Positions 41,781-52,517 of a stretch of DNA of 64,000 nt are shown here, one piece after another. The stretch is from NCBI GenBank assembly GCA_039583875.1, contig CM077165.1, forward strand, positions 67,072,757 through 67,136,756. Reading direction: 5' to 3'. The stretch's first letter is position 1, and each line of letters starts with the position of its first letter. The notes below the pieces were generated by a model. It was not told where the DNA came from and did not search any database. It worked only from the letters and a program-made list of their open reading frames with translations. Source of the DNA: Platanthera guangdongensis. Its lineage: Eukaryota; Streptophyta; Magnoliopsida; Asparagales; Orchidaceae. A program made the translations under genes and the position numbers.

Positions 41781-44133
41781 TTCTGACTAGTAGACTAACT
41801 TTAGCTCTGGACACACTTGTATTATGACAATAATCTATGACATTGTGGCCCACTTTGCCAAAGCACCAATACTGATGAATATTGTACCTTATTTTTTGAG
41901 TTGGTCCGCTAGCTGTATTGAGAGCAGCTCTCTGTCTAGAAGGAACATCAATAGCCTCTTTAAGGTTCCTTTCAGCTAGGATCTAGTTGAAGGTAAGTCT
42001 TCCAATAGAATTATTTGGCCTGCTCTGAATTCCATCACCAGCAGTTTTCTTTGCAAAAGGCATGCTCTTGACAGCATCAAAAATAGCCAAATCAGGCTCG
42101 CTGATAGACTAATCCATGGTCAGAGTGTTTGCAAGATGGACCTGAACTTTGGCTGTAGCCACATTCTTGAGAGTGGGGGCTGGTGCACCAAAGATAAATG
42201 TTTCATGATGGGCCATTTGAATTTCTTCATGCGCTTCCTTGAAGACACTCATCCCCATTCCTCTTCTCCTTCCATTGGTAGGTACACTTGTATCCTTCCA
42301 GGAAGAATTCCCATTCTTCTAGTGACCATACATGGAGTCCTGGTCATACCTGTTAGAATGGAGTATTACTCTTTTAAAGGTAATGTGTGGCTAAACTAGA
42401 GCTTTTCCCTTCCCTTTGAAAGGGGAAGCTCCTGTGTTTCCCTAGAAACCTAAGCCCCTCTTATTTATCTAAGAGAAGAAGGAGTCAATGATGGGCAACA
42501 CAGACTTGGGCTTAGAGTATCTAGCCATAATTCTTCTCTCCCTTTGGAGTTTTTCTTCTAGATCCCTAATAAGGGCATTCTTGTGTTTTATAGTTCCAAT
42601 CTGCATGATAGTAATGCTTTTTAGCTAGCTAATTTCCCTGATTTTTTGTTCTAGCAAGGTTGCTGACTCAAAATGATGGGAAGCAGCAAGTTGTAGAGAT
42701 GCAGTCTCCTGAGCCTGCTTTTTATCTAGCAGCTTACTTCTTTTTAATGCCTGCAGAAGTTCACCATACTTATTAATCAATTGATTGATATTTTCCTCAG
42801 ATTCTGAGTCATCTTAATCACTTGATGAAGAAGCACTAGAATTGGGACTTGTCTCATAATATGATACAAAAGAAGAACTAGATAGTGATTGTATCTTTTT
42901 TAGACCAAGCTGATCCTAGCAGGATTCTTCCTCTGACATTGCCATTAGCCCAATGTAGTCTTCTTCTTCTTCAGATTCTGATGAAGAAGAGTCAGTGCAG
43001 CACTTCTCCTTCTTTTCCATGAAGGACTTCTTCTTCTTACTCTTTTGATGGTGGTGTTTCTTCTCACCATCCTCCTTTCTTTCGAATGTGCAGTCAGCAG
43101 TTACATGCCCAGGTTTGCTATAGCAATAGCAAACCACTTTAGTAGAAATCTAGTTACCAGGTTTAGAACCATACCTATCCTCCTTGGCGGATTTCTTCTT
43201 TCCTTTATAGTAGTCCTCCTTGTGATGAGAGGAGGAGGAGGGCCTTCTAATCCACTGGCTCCTCGTCATCAGCTTCATAAACTGCCTAGAGAAGGCATCA
43301 AATTCCTCATCAGACATATGGCAGTCTGATGTGCATGTCTCTAAACTTTCTGAGTCTGACTCAGCAGCCCTCCTTGGTAGAGAAGTCTTTTCCATGCTTC
43401 TCCTTATGGCTTCAACTTTTAAGGTCATAATCTTTTCTCTGGCCAGGGACTTGTTGTTTTTCTCCCCCTTCTTCCTGGTTGTCAACAAAATTTCATAAGA
43501 CAACAACTTCCCAAACAAAGCTGGTGGAGGAGTATCTACCAGCTTTGCCACTTCCCTGATGACACAAATCTTGGCATCTCAGTCTCTAGATAGAGACCTT
43601 AGGAACTTATCATTAAGCTCATAATTACTGAAGACCCGGCCGTAGGTCCTTAGCTCATTAACTATTCTAAAGAATCTTTCATAACAGCTGGCTATGCTTT
43701 CTTCCTTGGACTTCTTGAAAACCTTATACTCTTGATTGATCATGGACTTCCTGTCATCTCTGACCTCTTCTATGCCATCCACGTAGACTACCAAAGTGTC
43801 CCACATCACTTTGGCTGTCTTGCAGTGCACCAGATTCTGAAAGGTGGAGTCATCTATGAAACTAACAATAATGTTTTGTGCCCTCTTGTCGAAGGTGGCA
43901 ATAATGACGTCATCCTTTGTCATTTATGAATAAGCCTTTGGTGTCTGGTCATTAGAATCCAGAGCTGAGACTTTCATAGGGATGAAAGGTCCCTCTTTGA
44001 CTGTGACAAAGATCCTTGTGTTAGATGCTACCATGAAGAGTCTGAACCTCTCCTTCCAAATTCCAGAGCCCTCCTTTCTACAGATTGGAAGTTTCATGGA
44101 ACCAAGCTCCTTAGGGTTCTCTCCTGAACCCAT
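41781..44133 (-). pseudogene. Sire-2 gag and linker
   Basis: ATG 44133: MGSGENPKELGSMKLPICRK, stop at 43924. It continues with FQNLVHCKTAKVMWDTLVVY and CYERFFRIVNELRTYGRVFS (43923-43579), then MSDEEFDAFSRQFMKLM. A knuckle-like CYCYSKPGHVTADC (about 43130-43088) keeps C-x2-C-x4-H-x4-C spacing. 42916-41781 is an acidic/Ser-rich then coiled-coil linker with many stops. Confidence 0.85.
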
Positions 44134-44199
44134 AAGTATACTCTGACTGCTACCCTTGGAGATCTACTCAGACTGTTAACCCTTTCTTGAGTAACCTCC

Positions 44200-44210
44200 C
44201 TCTAATACCA
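44200..44210 (-). promoter_or_regulatory. Sire-2 primer-binding site
   Basis: Minus-strand TGGTATTAGAG, two bases from the LTR end. It has the same C-to-T change as Sire-1; Sire-3 has the canonical TGGTATCAGAG. Confidence 0.8.
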
Positions 44211-44417
44211 CTTGAAAGTCTTTGTTTTCAAGGGTAGCAAAACCAACTAGGGGGGTGAATAGGTTTCTAGGTCTTTAGTATATTTTTTTAACTTTTAAAA
44301 TTTTAGGCTGTTAGTGGTGATTTACTTCCTATTGCTTTTAAGACATTCACCCAGATAACACAACAATTTATAGTGGTTCCCCAGATTATGGGTACGTCCA
44401 CTATCCCTCTTGTCTTT

Positions 44418-44676
44418 CTAACAGTGTGTTAGACAAGGCACTAATCTAATATCTCGGCTCCTAAGATCTTACAACACGACCCTACAGGACCACTCAGTCT
44501 CCTCCAAGACTTACAACTCAGGCACAAAGCCCTACAACCCAGTGATCAGAAGATCACCTACCTCAGGCCAAAAACCCTACCACTCAGGCTGGGAGGACGA
44601 CCCTACCTCAGATCCAAAGGATCCTACACTCAGCCTTTATAAATAGGCTTACAACTCAGATCTAAGAAGATCCTAC
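44418..44676 (-). repeat. Sire-2 leader hairpin array
   Basis: Plus-strand view: repeated CTCA-stem-loop-stem-CTAC units. Stems: CTAACA / TGTTAG (44418-44432), AGTCT / AGACT (44496-44511), GGC / GCC (44521-44531), GTGATC / GATCAC (44542-44557), GATCC / GGATC (44611-44623), AGCCT / AGGCT (44632-44649), GATCT / AGATC (44659-44672). Flanks CTCA and CTAC(AA) are conserved. Stem sequences change in both arms together. Confidence 0.8.
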
Positions 44677-45105
44677 AGAAATAAATAAGTTTGTTGGTGT
44701 TGAGTACTAGAAAACAAAGAAATGATCTCTGTCTTTCTCCTTTTGTCCTAAGAAAGATCAGTCCATATTTCTTCTCCATAGCTCTAGAAAATAATCTTCA
44801 TGATTTTCTCATCTTGGCTGTGAAGTGGCCACAACTAGGGTTAGACCTTACTACTCCTTCTTTCTTACTATTGATGATGAAGATGACAATAACTAACAGG
44901 AACAACATTTAAGTCGATTGATTTGAACTTCTGCTTCTTCTCTCAGCAATAATGGTGAGGAAGATGATGAAGTTCTTTCGCTTTTCGTAAACACAAAGCC
45001 CTAAAAATTTAATTTGATTCCGCTGATCCCATTCTTTTTATCTTCCCCCGTGCAATGGCTTTCTTGACATGTGGGCCCAACTTTTATTATTGGTATATAG
45101 CCTTC

Positions 45106-45113
45106 CTTTTATA
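45106..45113 (-). promoter_or_regulatory. Sire-2 LTR TATA box
   Basis: Minus-strand TATAAAAG, about 135 bp downstream of the GCGTTGAGTGAA palindrome array. Confidence 0.6.
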
Positions 45114-45244
45114 GAATATATTATACAGCTGACAGTCGGTGCTATTAGTGGAGGACTGCAGTTTTCCAGCAATGAATTTTAATTCTGTTGACTTTTGTTG
45201 ACTTTGGCTGACATCAACATCCGTGGACTTATCCAAATTCTCAG

Positions 45245-46085
45245 TTTCATCCCAAGCATTGAGTGCGTTGAGTGAACAAGCTTCACTCAACGATTTCAGA
45301 CTTAGCCAATCTTCTGCTTCCTCATGCTTTGAGTGCGTTGAGTGAAGCCTTCATCACTCAATTCTTTTAGACTTGGCTCATAATTCTGCATCTAGGCGTT
45401 GGGAGCATTGAGTGAGCTTTCCTCACTCAACGCATCTAGATTTAGACAAATTCTTCATATGTTTGAAGACATTGTGTGAGCTGGCCTCACTCAACGCTTT
45501 CTGCCTTTTCCTGTCTTCTTTATTAGACGTTGAGTGAACTGGTTTCACTCAATGCTTCTAGACTTAGTCAATTTTTGTCTTCTTTCTTCTTAGGCTTTGA
45601 CTACAGCAACATGACTCAACACTTATTAGTCTTGGCGTTGAGTGAGTTGACATTACTCAATGTCTGTAGACAGACAGATTTTTCTGTCTCTCTTCTTGAG
45701 CATTAACATTCTGAGTTTGTCACAACGCTTTTGCTCAACTAACGTTGAGTGAACTGGCTTCACTCAACGCCAGTAGACTTATCTACAATATTGTCTCTAC
45801 AACCTGCTGGGCTTTGACTGTCCTGTCTTTACTCAGTGCTTTTGCTATGTGGCGTTGAGTGAACTGGCTTCACTCAACGCATGTAGACTTAGACACAATA
45901 TTATCTTTGCAACTTGATGGGCTTTGACTGTCCTATCTTTACAAAACACTTTTGCTGTCTGGCATTGAGTGAACTGGCTTCACTTAACGCCTGTGGACTT
46001 ACCCGCTTTTCTATCTTCATCAGCATTCTTCCTTGACACCTGGCATTAAGTGAGCTTGCTTCACTCAATGCATGTGGACTTAGGC
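45245..46085 (-). repeat. GCGTTGAGTGAA palindrome array in Sire-2 U3
   Basis: About ten units at 60-130 bp spacing. The best (45852-45880) has arms GCGTTGAGTGAA / TTCACTCAACGC around CTGGC. One unit near 45395-45430 has GAGTGAG / CTCACTC instead of GAGTGAA / TTCACTC, a paired change. A conserved TAGACTTAG tail follows each unit. Confidence 0.88.
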
Positions 46086-46273
46086 AAATTCCTGTCTTTC
46101 CAGCCAACTTCTTTGTGTCCACCTGTCATTTTCACTTGAGCCACCTATCCAGTCAATGTGACATAGAGCAACCTGCTTGCATGAAATTGAACATACATTA
46201 AATACAACTGTGTATACCATTAACTTATTTGACTTCTTACAAATTTAGGACATTATGATCAATGGACCCAACA

Positions 46274-47025
46274 TCTACAACTTGATTATTTAAGTTGTAG
46301 ATCATATAAGACTTACTATGATTGTTGTACCCACCAAATATTCCATCATAGGACTTGACAACAAACTTATTCATATGAGACTTACCATTATTGAGCACAT
46401 AACATTTTCTACCAAAGATCTTGAGATAGGCCAGGTTTGGGTTTCTATCCTTCATGATCTCAAAGGGAGTCTTCTTGTGCCTCTTGGTGATAGAAGCTCT
46501 ACTTAGGACATGACATGCAGTATTTTCTGCCTCAGCCCAAAAATATTCAGTGAGAGATGTGTCACTTAGCAAAGTCCTTCTAACTTCTATGTGATTTCTA
46601 TTCATTCTCCCAGCTATCCCATTTTGCTGGGGCGTTCTTGGAGAAGCAAATTCTTGATGAATCTCTTGCTCTTCATAGAATCTTGTCATGCCTTCAGACT
46701 GTAATTCAGTCCCATGATCACTTTTAATTTTGAACACAGTACTATCTAACTCATTCTGAATCTGCTTGACAAAAGTTCTAAAGATATCAGGGGTTTCAGA
46801 CTTTTTCTTAAGAAAGAAAACCCAAGCAAACCTACAGAAGTCATAAACAAACACAAGGGTGTAGACTTTCCTATCTAGACTATGAACTGGCATTGGACCA
46901 AACAAGTCCATATGCAGGAGATATAGGCACCTCGCCGAGTCTTTGGTCCTAATGCTTTTGAAAGAAGCTTTGGTTTGTTTTCCCTTTTGGCATGCAAAAC
47001 AAACACATTTCATGGTGCATTTCAT
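46274..47025 (-). pseudogene. Sire-3 integrase
   Basis: Open frame on the minus strand, MDLFGPMPVHSLDRKVYTLV then VYDFCRFAWVFFLKKKSE, KSDHGTELQSEGM and QQNGIAGRMNRNHIEVRR. In copia integrases the last motif normally reads Glu where Gly stands here (GIA-G-R versus GVA-E-R in Copia-1), so the third catalytic acid is lost. The C-terminal part ends NLNNQVV at the Sire-2 LTR; the last few codons of the open frame are Sire-2 LTR. Confidence 0.88.
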
Positions 47026-47600
47026 CTTGGACCATTCCTTACTAACTCTTGACTAAAGAGCTTAACAATGGTCATATAGTTCAAATGAGCTAGTCTCTTG
47101 TGTTATTATACACAGTATGAGACTTTCTCATTTGCAGCTAGGCATATAGGGAAGTCATAAGTTAAACATAAAAAGTTTAGAAAATTCACATTTCCACTCC
47201 TAGTGCCTGCTAAGATGACCTCTTGGTCACCTGACCTCTTAATTTGGAACTCATCCTTGTGGAGTACAATAACATAGCCAAGATTACAGAGTTGGCTTAT
47301 GCTTATCAGGTTGTGTTGCAACCCTTCAACATAAGCCACTTTTGAGATGGTGACTATGTCATTGGTGATCTTACCATATCTTTGGATATTTCCTCAGTCT
47401 GAACCACCAAATATTACTTTGGGTCCATCCTTCACTGGAGTGTACTCCTTTAGGTTGCTCCTTGTTCCAGTCATGTGCTTGGAATATCCACTGTCCAAGT
47501 ATCATATGTGGGTATGAGCACTTGGACTATCCTACAAAATATAATATAATTTTTCTTAGGACCCCAATTTTTGTTGGGTCCTATTTTCTTATTAGCCTAA
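47026..47600 (-). pseudogene. Sire-3 protease and GAG-pre-integrase
   Basis: Minus strand: HMTGT(R) and YTPVKDGPKVIFGGSD near 47480-47400, then YVEGLQHNLISISQLCNLGY (47339-47270) and HKRLAHLNYMTIVKL near 47100. Stops at about 47105 and 47397. Confidence 0.82.
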
Positions 47601-48806
47601 AAAAGAAATTGTCTTCATGTAGATTTTCTGATAGGAAGACTAGCAATTGTTCTAGGCACAGTTGGATTGTGTATGCAATCAAAGGCAACATAACTTACGT
47701 TGCCATAGTACCAACACTCATGTATATTGTATATTCTTTTCTGAGCAGGTCTGGCAGTTTGGTTAGCTGCTGACAGTATAGAAGGAAGAACAACAACCTT
47801 CTTCAAGTTTCTTTCAGCAAGGATCTGACTGAAAGAGAGTCTTCCAATAGACTTACTTGGATTGCTTTGTATGCCATCAACAACAATCTTCTTTGCAGAG
47901 GACATACTATTGATAGGATCAGAGATAGACAAATCAAGATTACCGATAGACTTACTCCTTGTTTGAGTCTTCGCTGGTTTGTCTTGAGAGCTAGCCACTA
48001 CCACATTCTTGAGTGTGGGGTGCTGGTGCACAAAATACAAATGGTCCATGATGGTCCATTTGAATTTCTTTATGGGGAACCTTAAAGGCACTCATCCCCT
48101 TACTATAACTTGCACCGTAGATGTGAACATTTTTGTTCACACTCGTGGATCTTCCTTTCACTCGGTGACCATATATACTCTCTTGGTCATACGTGTTTGA
48201 TGGTAACATCACTTTCTTGAAAGAGATGGGAGGTAGTGATGCCAGTGGCTGAATTAGAGCTTTATCTTTCGCTTTGGGATGGACAACTATAGTGTTCCCT
48301 TTGAATCCCAAACCTCTCTTATCCTTTTGAGAGGTGAAGGAATCTATCAAAGGCAACCTAGTATTTGGCTTTGAATATTTAACCACAATCCTTTTCTCCC
48401 TTTGGAGCTTTTTCCAAAGATCCATAATGATCTTGTTCTTATTATTGAGGGTCCCAATCTGGATGATTGAGATGGCCTTTAGTTTGCTGACTTCCCTTAT
48501 TTTCTTGTCCAGCGAAGATGCTGAATCAGACTGCTGGGAAGCAGCTAGCTGTAGGGAGAGAATCTCCTCAGCCTGCTTCTTGGCCAATTTCTTGCTTCTT
48601 TTCAAAGCATCCAGAAGGGCACCATACTTGCAAATCAATTGATTGACAACTTCTCCAGATTCAAACTCATCTTCATAACTGGATAAAGATTCTTTAGAAT
48701 TGGGACTAGTGTCATAGCCAGTCTCATATGAGGAGCTAGATAGAGATTGTACCTTTTCTATACTAAGCTGATCCTGGCAGGATTCTTCATCTGACATGGC
48801 CATCAT
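47601..48806 (-). pseudogene. Sire-3 gag-protease linker
   Basis: A 271-aa open frame (48806-47991) begins MMAMSDEESCQDQLSIEKVQ and has a coiled coil (LKRSKKLAKKQAEEILSLQL, LDKKIREVSKLKAISIIQIG), then a Lys-rich part. A frameshift near 48050 leads to a second open stretch (48091-47615). It is the same linker as in Sire-1 and Sire-2. Confidence 0.82.
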
Positions 48807-50128
48807 CCCACATCAGCTGTTGGCATATTCATCCGCATCATCCTCCTCAGAGTCACTCTCTGAATGTGATAAAGGGGCCCGGATACCTATCCTAGCAGTA
48901 GGACAGTCTTCAGTTTCATCTGCAATATCAGCAAACAACCCTATGTAGGCTTCTTCTTCTTCTTCGAACTCTGAGGAAGATGAGTCATTCTAACTCCAGC
49001 TCTTTTTAGTCTTTACAAGGAAGTTCTTTTCCTTATTACCATTGAAATGGTGATGCTTCTTCTCACTAGACAATTTTCTCTTGACTGGGCAGTCAGTAAT
49101 TACATGCCCAGGTTTGCTACAGTAATAACAAACAACTTTAGAAAAATCTTGTTTACTAGATTTGGAGTCATACCAGTCTCCTTTGGAGTATTTCTTCTCA
49201 ACCTTATAGTGGTCCTTCTTGTGATAAGAGGAGGAGGAAGGTCTGCTCCTCCACTGCTTTCTCTTCATCATCTTATAAAACTGCCTAGAAAAGGCATCAA
49301 ATTCTCCATCAGACATGTTGATGTCTGATGTGCTTGGCTCTGTTATGTCCGATTCAGCAGGCCTTCTTGGAGGAGAGGCAATCCTCTCCTTGCTCTTCTT
49401 GGTGCTCTCAACTTTAAAGGCCATAATATTTTCATTGGCCTGGGATTTGTTGATTGTGTCCTCCTCCTTCCTGGCAGATTGTTGCATCTCATAGGAGAGC
49501 AACTTCCCAAACAGTGTGTGAAGTGGAGTATCAGGCAACTTTGCCACTTCTCTGATGGCACAGATCTTTGTATCCCAGTCTCTAGTTAGAGACCTGAGGA
49601 ACTTGTCATTGAGCTCATATGGCTGAAGACCCTCCCATAGGTCCTCAGCTCATTCATAATTCTGAAGAATTTCTCATAGCAATCTGCTATGCTATCCTTC
49701 TTATTTTGTCTGAAGGCTTCATATTCTTGGTTGAGCAAAGATTTTCTGTCATCCCTGACCTCCTCAATGCCTTCCATATAGACAACCAAAGTGTCCTACA
49801 TCTCCTTGGGATTCTTCCAGTGAACAAGATTCTGGAAAGTAGAATCAACAATAGCACTGACTATCAAGTTTTGAGCTCTCTTGTCCATGATGGATAGAAT
49901 GACCTCATACTTGGTCATCTCTGAATACTTCCTAGGGGTCCTGACTGTTGTATCTAGTGCTAAGATCTTCATAGGGATGAAGAGTCTCTCTTCAATAGTT
50001 ATAAAAATCCATGGGTCAGATGCTTCCATGAAAAGTCGGACCCTCTCCTTACAGATCCCAAAGCTTTCATTCCTATAGATTGGAAGCTTCATGCAACCCA
50101 GCTCCTTATGGTTTTCTTCTGAACACAT
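48807..50128 (-). pseudogene. Sire-3 gag
   Basis: ATG 50128: CSEENHKELGCMKLPIYRNE, FQNLVHWKNPKEM, stop at 49796. It continues at 49789-49586 (CYEKFFRIMNELRTYGRVFS) and, after a frameshift, at 49547-48990 with zinc knuckle CYYCSKPGHVITDC (about 49131-49090). 48989-48807 is an acidic tail. Confidence 0.87.
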
Positions 50129-50195
50129 AAGTATAATTCTTTAAGCTACCCTTGAAGATCAACTCAGATTATTAAGTCCTTTTGGAGCAACCTCA

Positions 50196-50206
50196 CTCTG
50201 ATACCA
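50196..50206 (-). promoter_or_regulatory. Sire-3 primer-binding site
   Basis: Minus-strand TGGTATCAGAG, a perfect iMet-type PBS two bases from the LTR end. Confidence 0.85.
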
Positions 50207-50440
50207 CTTGAAATTCTTTATATTCAAGAGTAGCTAACACCTAGAGGGGGGAGTGGGTGAATATGTTTTAGGCCTTTTTGTAGTTTCTCCTGTTTTAGGT
50301 GTGTTGTGATTTAGTTATAATAAAGCTTTCAATACAATCTCTAACAACACACACAAGATTTATAGTGGTTCCCCAGATTATGAGTACATCCACTGTCCCT
50401 CCCACCTTTCTAATAGTGTGTTATACAAGGCACTTCTCCA

Positions 50441-50810
50441 AAGCTCGGCACCAAAGAGCTTACAACTCAGATCCCTCAGGTTCTCTCAATCTCCTCCAAG
50501 ACATAGAGCTCCGACACAAAACCATACCTCTCAGAGAAGTTATCTCCTACAACTCAGGCACACAGTCCCTACCTAAGACTTGAGCACAAGTCCTGCAACT
50601 CAGGATAGGAGGATAGCCATAGAACTCAGATATGTAATCTTTTACCTAAGATCTGAACCAGATCCTACCTCAGGCAAACTGCCCAATAACTCAGATCCAG
50701 TCCAGGATCGTACCTCAGATTCACCTTAGAATCCCACCACTCAGATCTACAAAAGATCCTACACTCAGCCTTTATAAAATAGGCTTACACTCAAATCTTT
50801 TAAGATCCTA
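50441..50810 (-). repeat. Sire-3 leader hairpin array
   Basis: Plus-strand view, units CTCA-stem-loop-stem-CTAC. Stems: AAGCTC / GAGCTT (50441-50461), GAGA / TCTC (near 50533-50545), GACTTG / CAAGTC (50577-50592), GATCT / AGATC (50650-50664), GGCA / TGCC (50673-50683), GATCC / GGATC (50694-50709), GATTC / GAATC (50718-50733), GATCT / AGATC (50744-50758), AGCCT / AGGCT (50767-50785), ATCTT / AAGAT (50795-50806). Confidence 0.82.
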
Positions 50811-51654
50811 CTTGATGAAAGGTTTTTTGATGATGATCTGACCTAGAGAAATATTCTCTGTGTCTTCTTCCTTCTGTCTTGAGAAAACTCAGTTTAGCTT
50901 TCTTCTCCACAACTTCCAAAAAATGTTCTTTAGAAATGATCAGCTAGAATTATGAAGTTGCTTCAGATAGGGTTTGGCTTTGCTGCTTCTTCTTTATTAG
51001 TGATGTTTCTCTGAACTTGCTATTGTAAGTGAGAATGACAACAACTATCTTCTATCAATTTCCAGATCAGCAGTTGGAACAACTTCTCTTGGCTCTGTAG
51101 TAGTGTGGAGAGCAAGAAGATGAAGTCCAGTACTTTCCAAAAGTTTTCTTCTTTTGTGTTGATTTGACTCAGTCCAGATATCTTCTTCACAGCTCTAAAA
51201 AATGTTCTTCAGGAATAAAACTGCTTGAGCTGTGAAGATGCTCCAGTTAGGGTTAGCCTTGGCTGCTTCTTCTTCTACATCAGAGAAATTTCTCTAAACT
51301 TTCTATTGAAGGTGTTAATCATAATTACTAACTTGCTTGAACTCTTAGATCTGAAGTTTGGACTTGTTCATCAGGTTCTGCAATAGTATCAGGATGAAGA
51401 CGATGAAGTCCAGCTCTTTTTGAAAATCAATCCTCTCTCTTTCTACTGATCTGTAATTTTTTTATCTTCTGTCATCTAACGGCTCTTTGAGTATTGGGAC
51501 CAGCAGTAGTTGTTGGCTGCAACTTTGCTTTGGCATTAAATGCAGTACAGAAGTCATGCGACGCCATCTTTTGCGTACTATAGACTTCCCACAACATTTT
51601 GAAATCCTGCTAATGTCAGCACCTGCGGACTTAGTTGATTTCAGACAATTCATC

Positions 51655-52320
51655 ATAGGCGTTGAGTGAAGGTATGTCACTTAGCACTAAAAAACCTAGC
51701 CAAAAATTCTGCAGCACCAGGTGTTGAGTGTGTTGACAATACTCAATGAATATAGACTTTTTCTATCATAATTGATTAGGTGTTGAGTGAACCTTCATCA
51801 CTCAACGCATTTGGACTTAGCCGCTTCTCTGAATGAAGGCGTCAAGTGAGTTGTCTTCACTCAACACTTCTCGCCTTAGCCCACCATCTTGCTGAGGTGT
51901 TGAGTGAATAGCCTTCACTCAATACTTCTGTACTTAGTAGAATTTCTTGTTGAGCTGACATTGAATGAATTACCTTCACTCAATGCTTCTAAACTTAGAT
52001 AGAATTTCTGTCTACTTATTCGTAAGCTTTGACATCACTCTATTCTGTGGATGCTTTCTACTTTAGGCATTGAGTGAATTATCTCCACTCAACGCTTCTG
52101 GGCTTACCCTAAATTTTGCTCTGATTCTCAGATGTTTTGACTCTTTGAGCTTGACTCAAAGCATCCTATTATCTGGCGTTGAGTGAACTGACTTCCCTCA
52201 ATGCTTTTGGACTTAACAAAAATTTTGCCTTTGAAATAGTTAGGCTTTGACTGTCCATGCTTTACTCAATGTTATTGGCTTTCTGGCGTTGAGTGAACTG
52301 CCTTCACTCAACGCATGTGG
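51655..52320 (-). repeat. GCGTTGAGTGAA palindrome array in Sire-3 U3
   Basis: Same motif as Sire-2. The best unit (52286-52314) has arms GCGTTGAGTGAA / TTCACTCAACGC around CTGCC. Other units show decayed arms. Confidence 0.87.
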
Positions 52321-52517
52321 ACTTAGATAGATTTTTGTCTTCCATGCATCCTTCCTTGTGTCCACATGTCAGTCAGGTAGACAACCTGTCTAATCATTAT
52401 GACAAACAATATTCTGCACACATTGAACTTAGAGCAAGCATCAAATACATTTATGTATATACCATTGAATTGTTTGACTTTTACAAATCTGGGACATTGT
52501 GATCAATGGACCTAACA

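Larger units (their letters stand above)
36335..46273 (-). mobile_element. Sire-2: Sirevirus-like copia lacking its 3' LTR
   Basis: Minus strand: 5' LTR 44213-46273, PBS, gag, protease, integrase, RT, RNase H. The low end stops at 36335 just after RNase H, with no PPT or 3' LTR. A solo LTR is inserted at 38814-41194. Sire-2 itself is inserted in Sire-3 integrase at 46273/46274. Many stops are present. Confidence 0.87.
44213..46273 (-). repeat. Sire-2 5' LTR (2061 bp)
   Basis: Minus-strand start TGTTGGGTCC at 46273, end TTTCA at 44213. It holds a U3 palindrome array (45245-46085), TATA (45106-45113), the leader hairpin array (44418-44676) and the conserved ATTCACCCCCC motif near 44255. Confidence 0.88.
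46274..52517 (-). mobile_element. Sire-3: Sirevirus-like copia, 5' half only
   Basis: Minus strand: 5' LTR 50209-52517, PBS, gag, linker, protease region, integrase up to 46274, where Sire-2 is inserted. RT, RNase H and the 3' LTR are absent from the window. It is closely related to Sire-2 but not identical. Confidence 0.87.
50209..52517 (-). repeat. Sire-3 5' LTR (2309 bp)
   Basis: Minus-strand start TGTTAGGTCC at 52517, end TTTCA at 50209. Carries the GCGTTGAGTGAA array (51655-52320) and leader hairpin array (50441-50810). 50811-51460 is a T/C-rich transcribed part with two partial internal repeats about 330 bp apart. Confidence 0.87.

Noticed and set aside
45245..46085. CRISPR-like array of regularly spaced palindromic repeats
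   Set aside because: Plant nuclear DNA inside a copia LTR; unit and spacer lengths vary, spacers share a common TAGACTTAG tail, and no cas genes exist.
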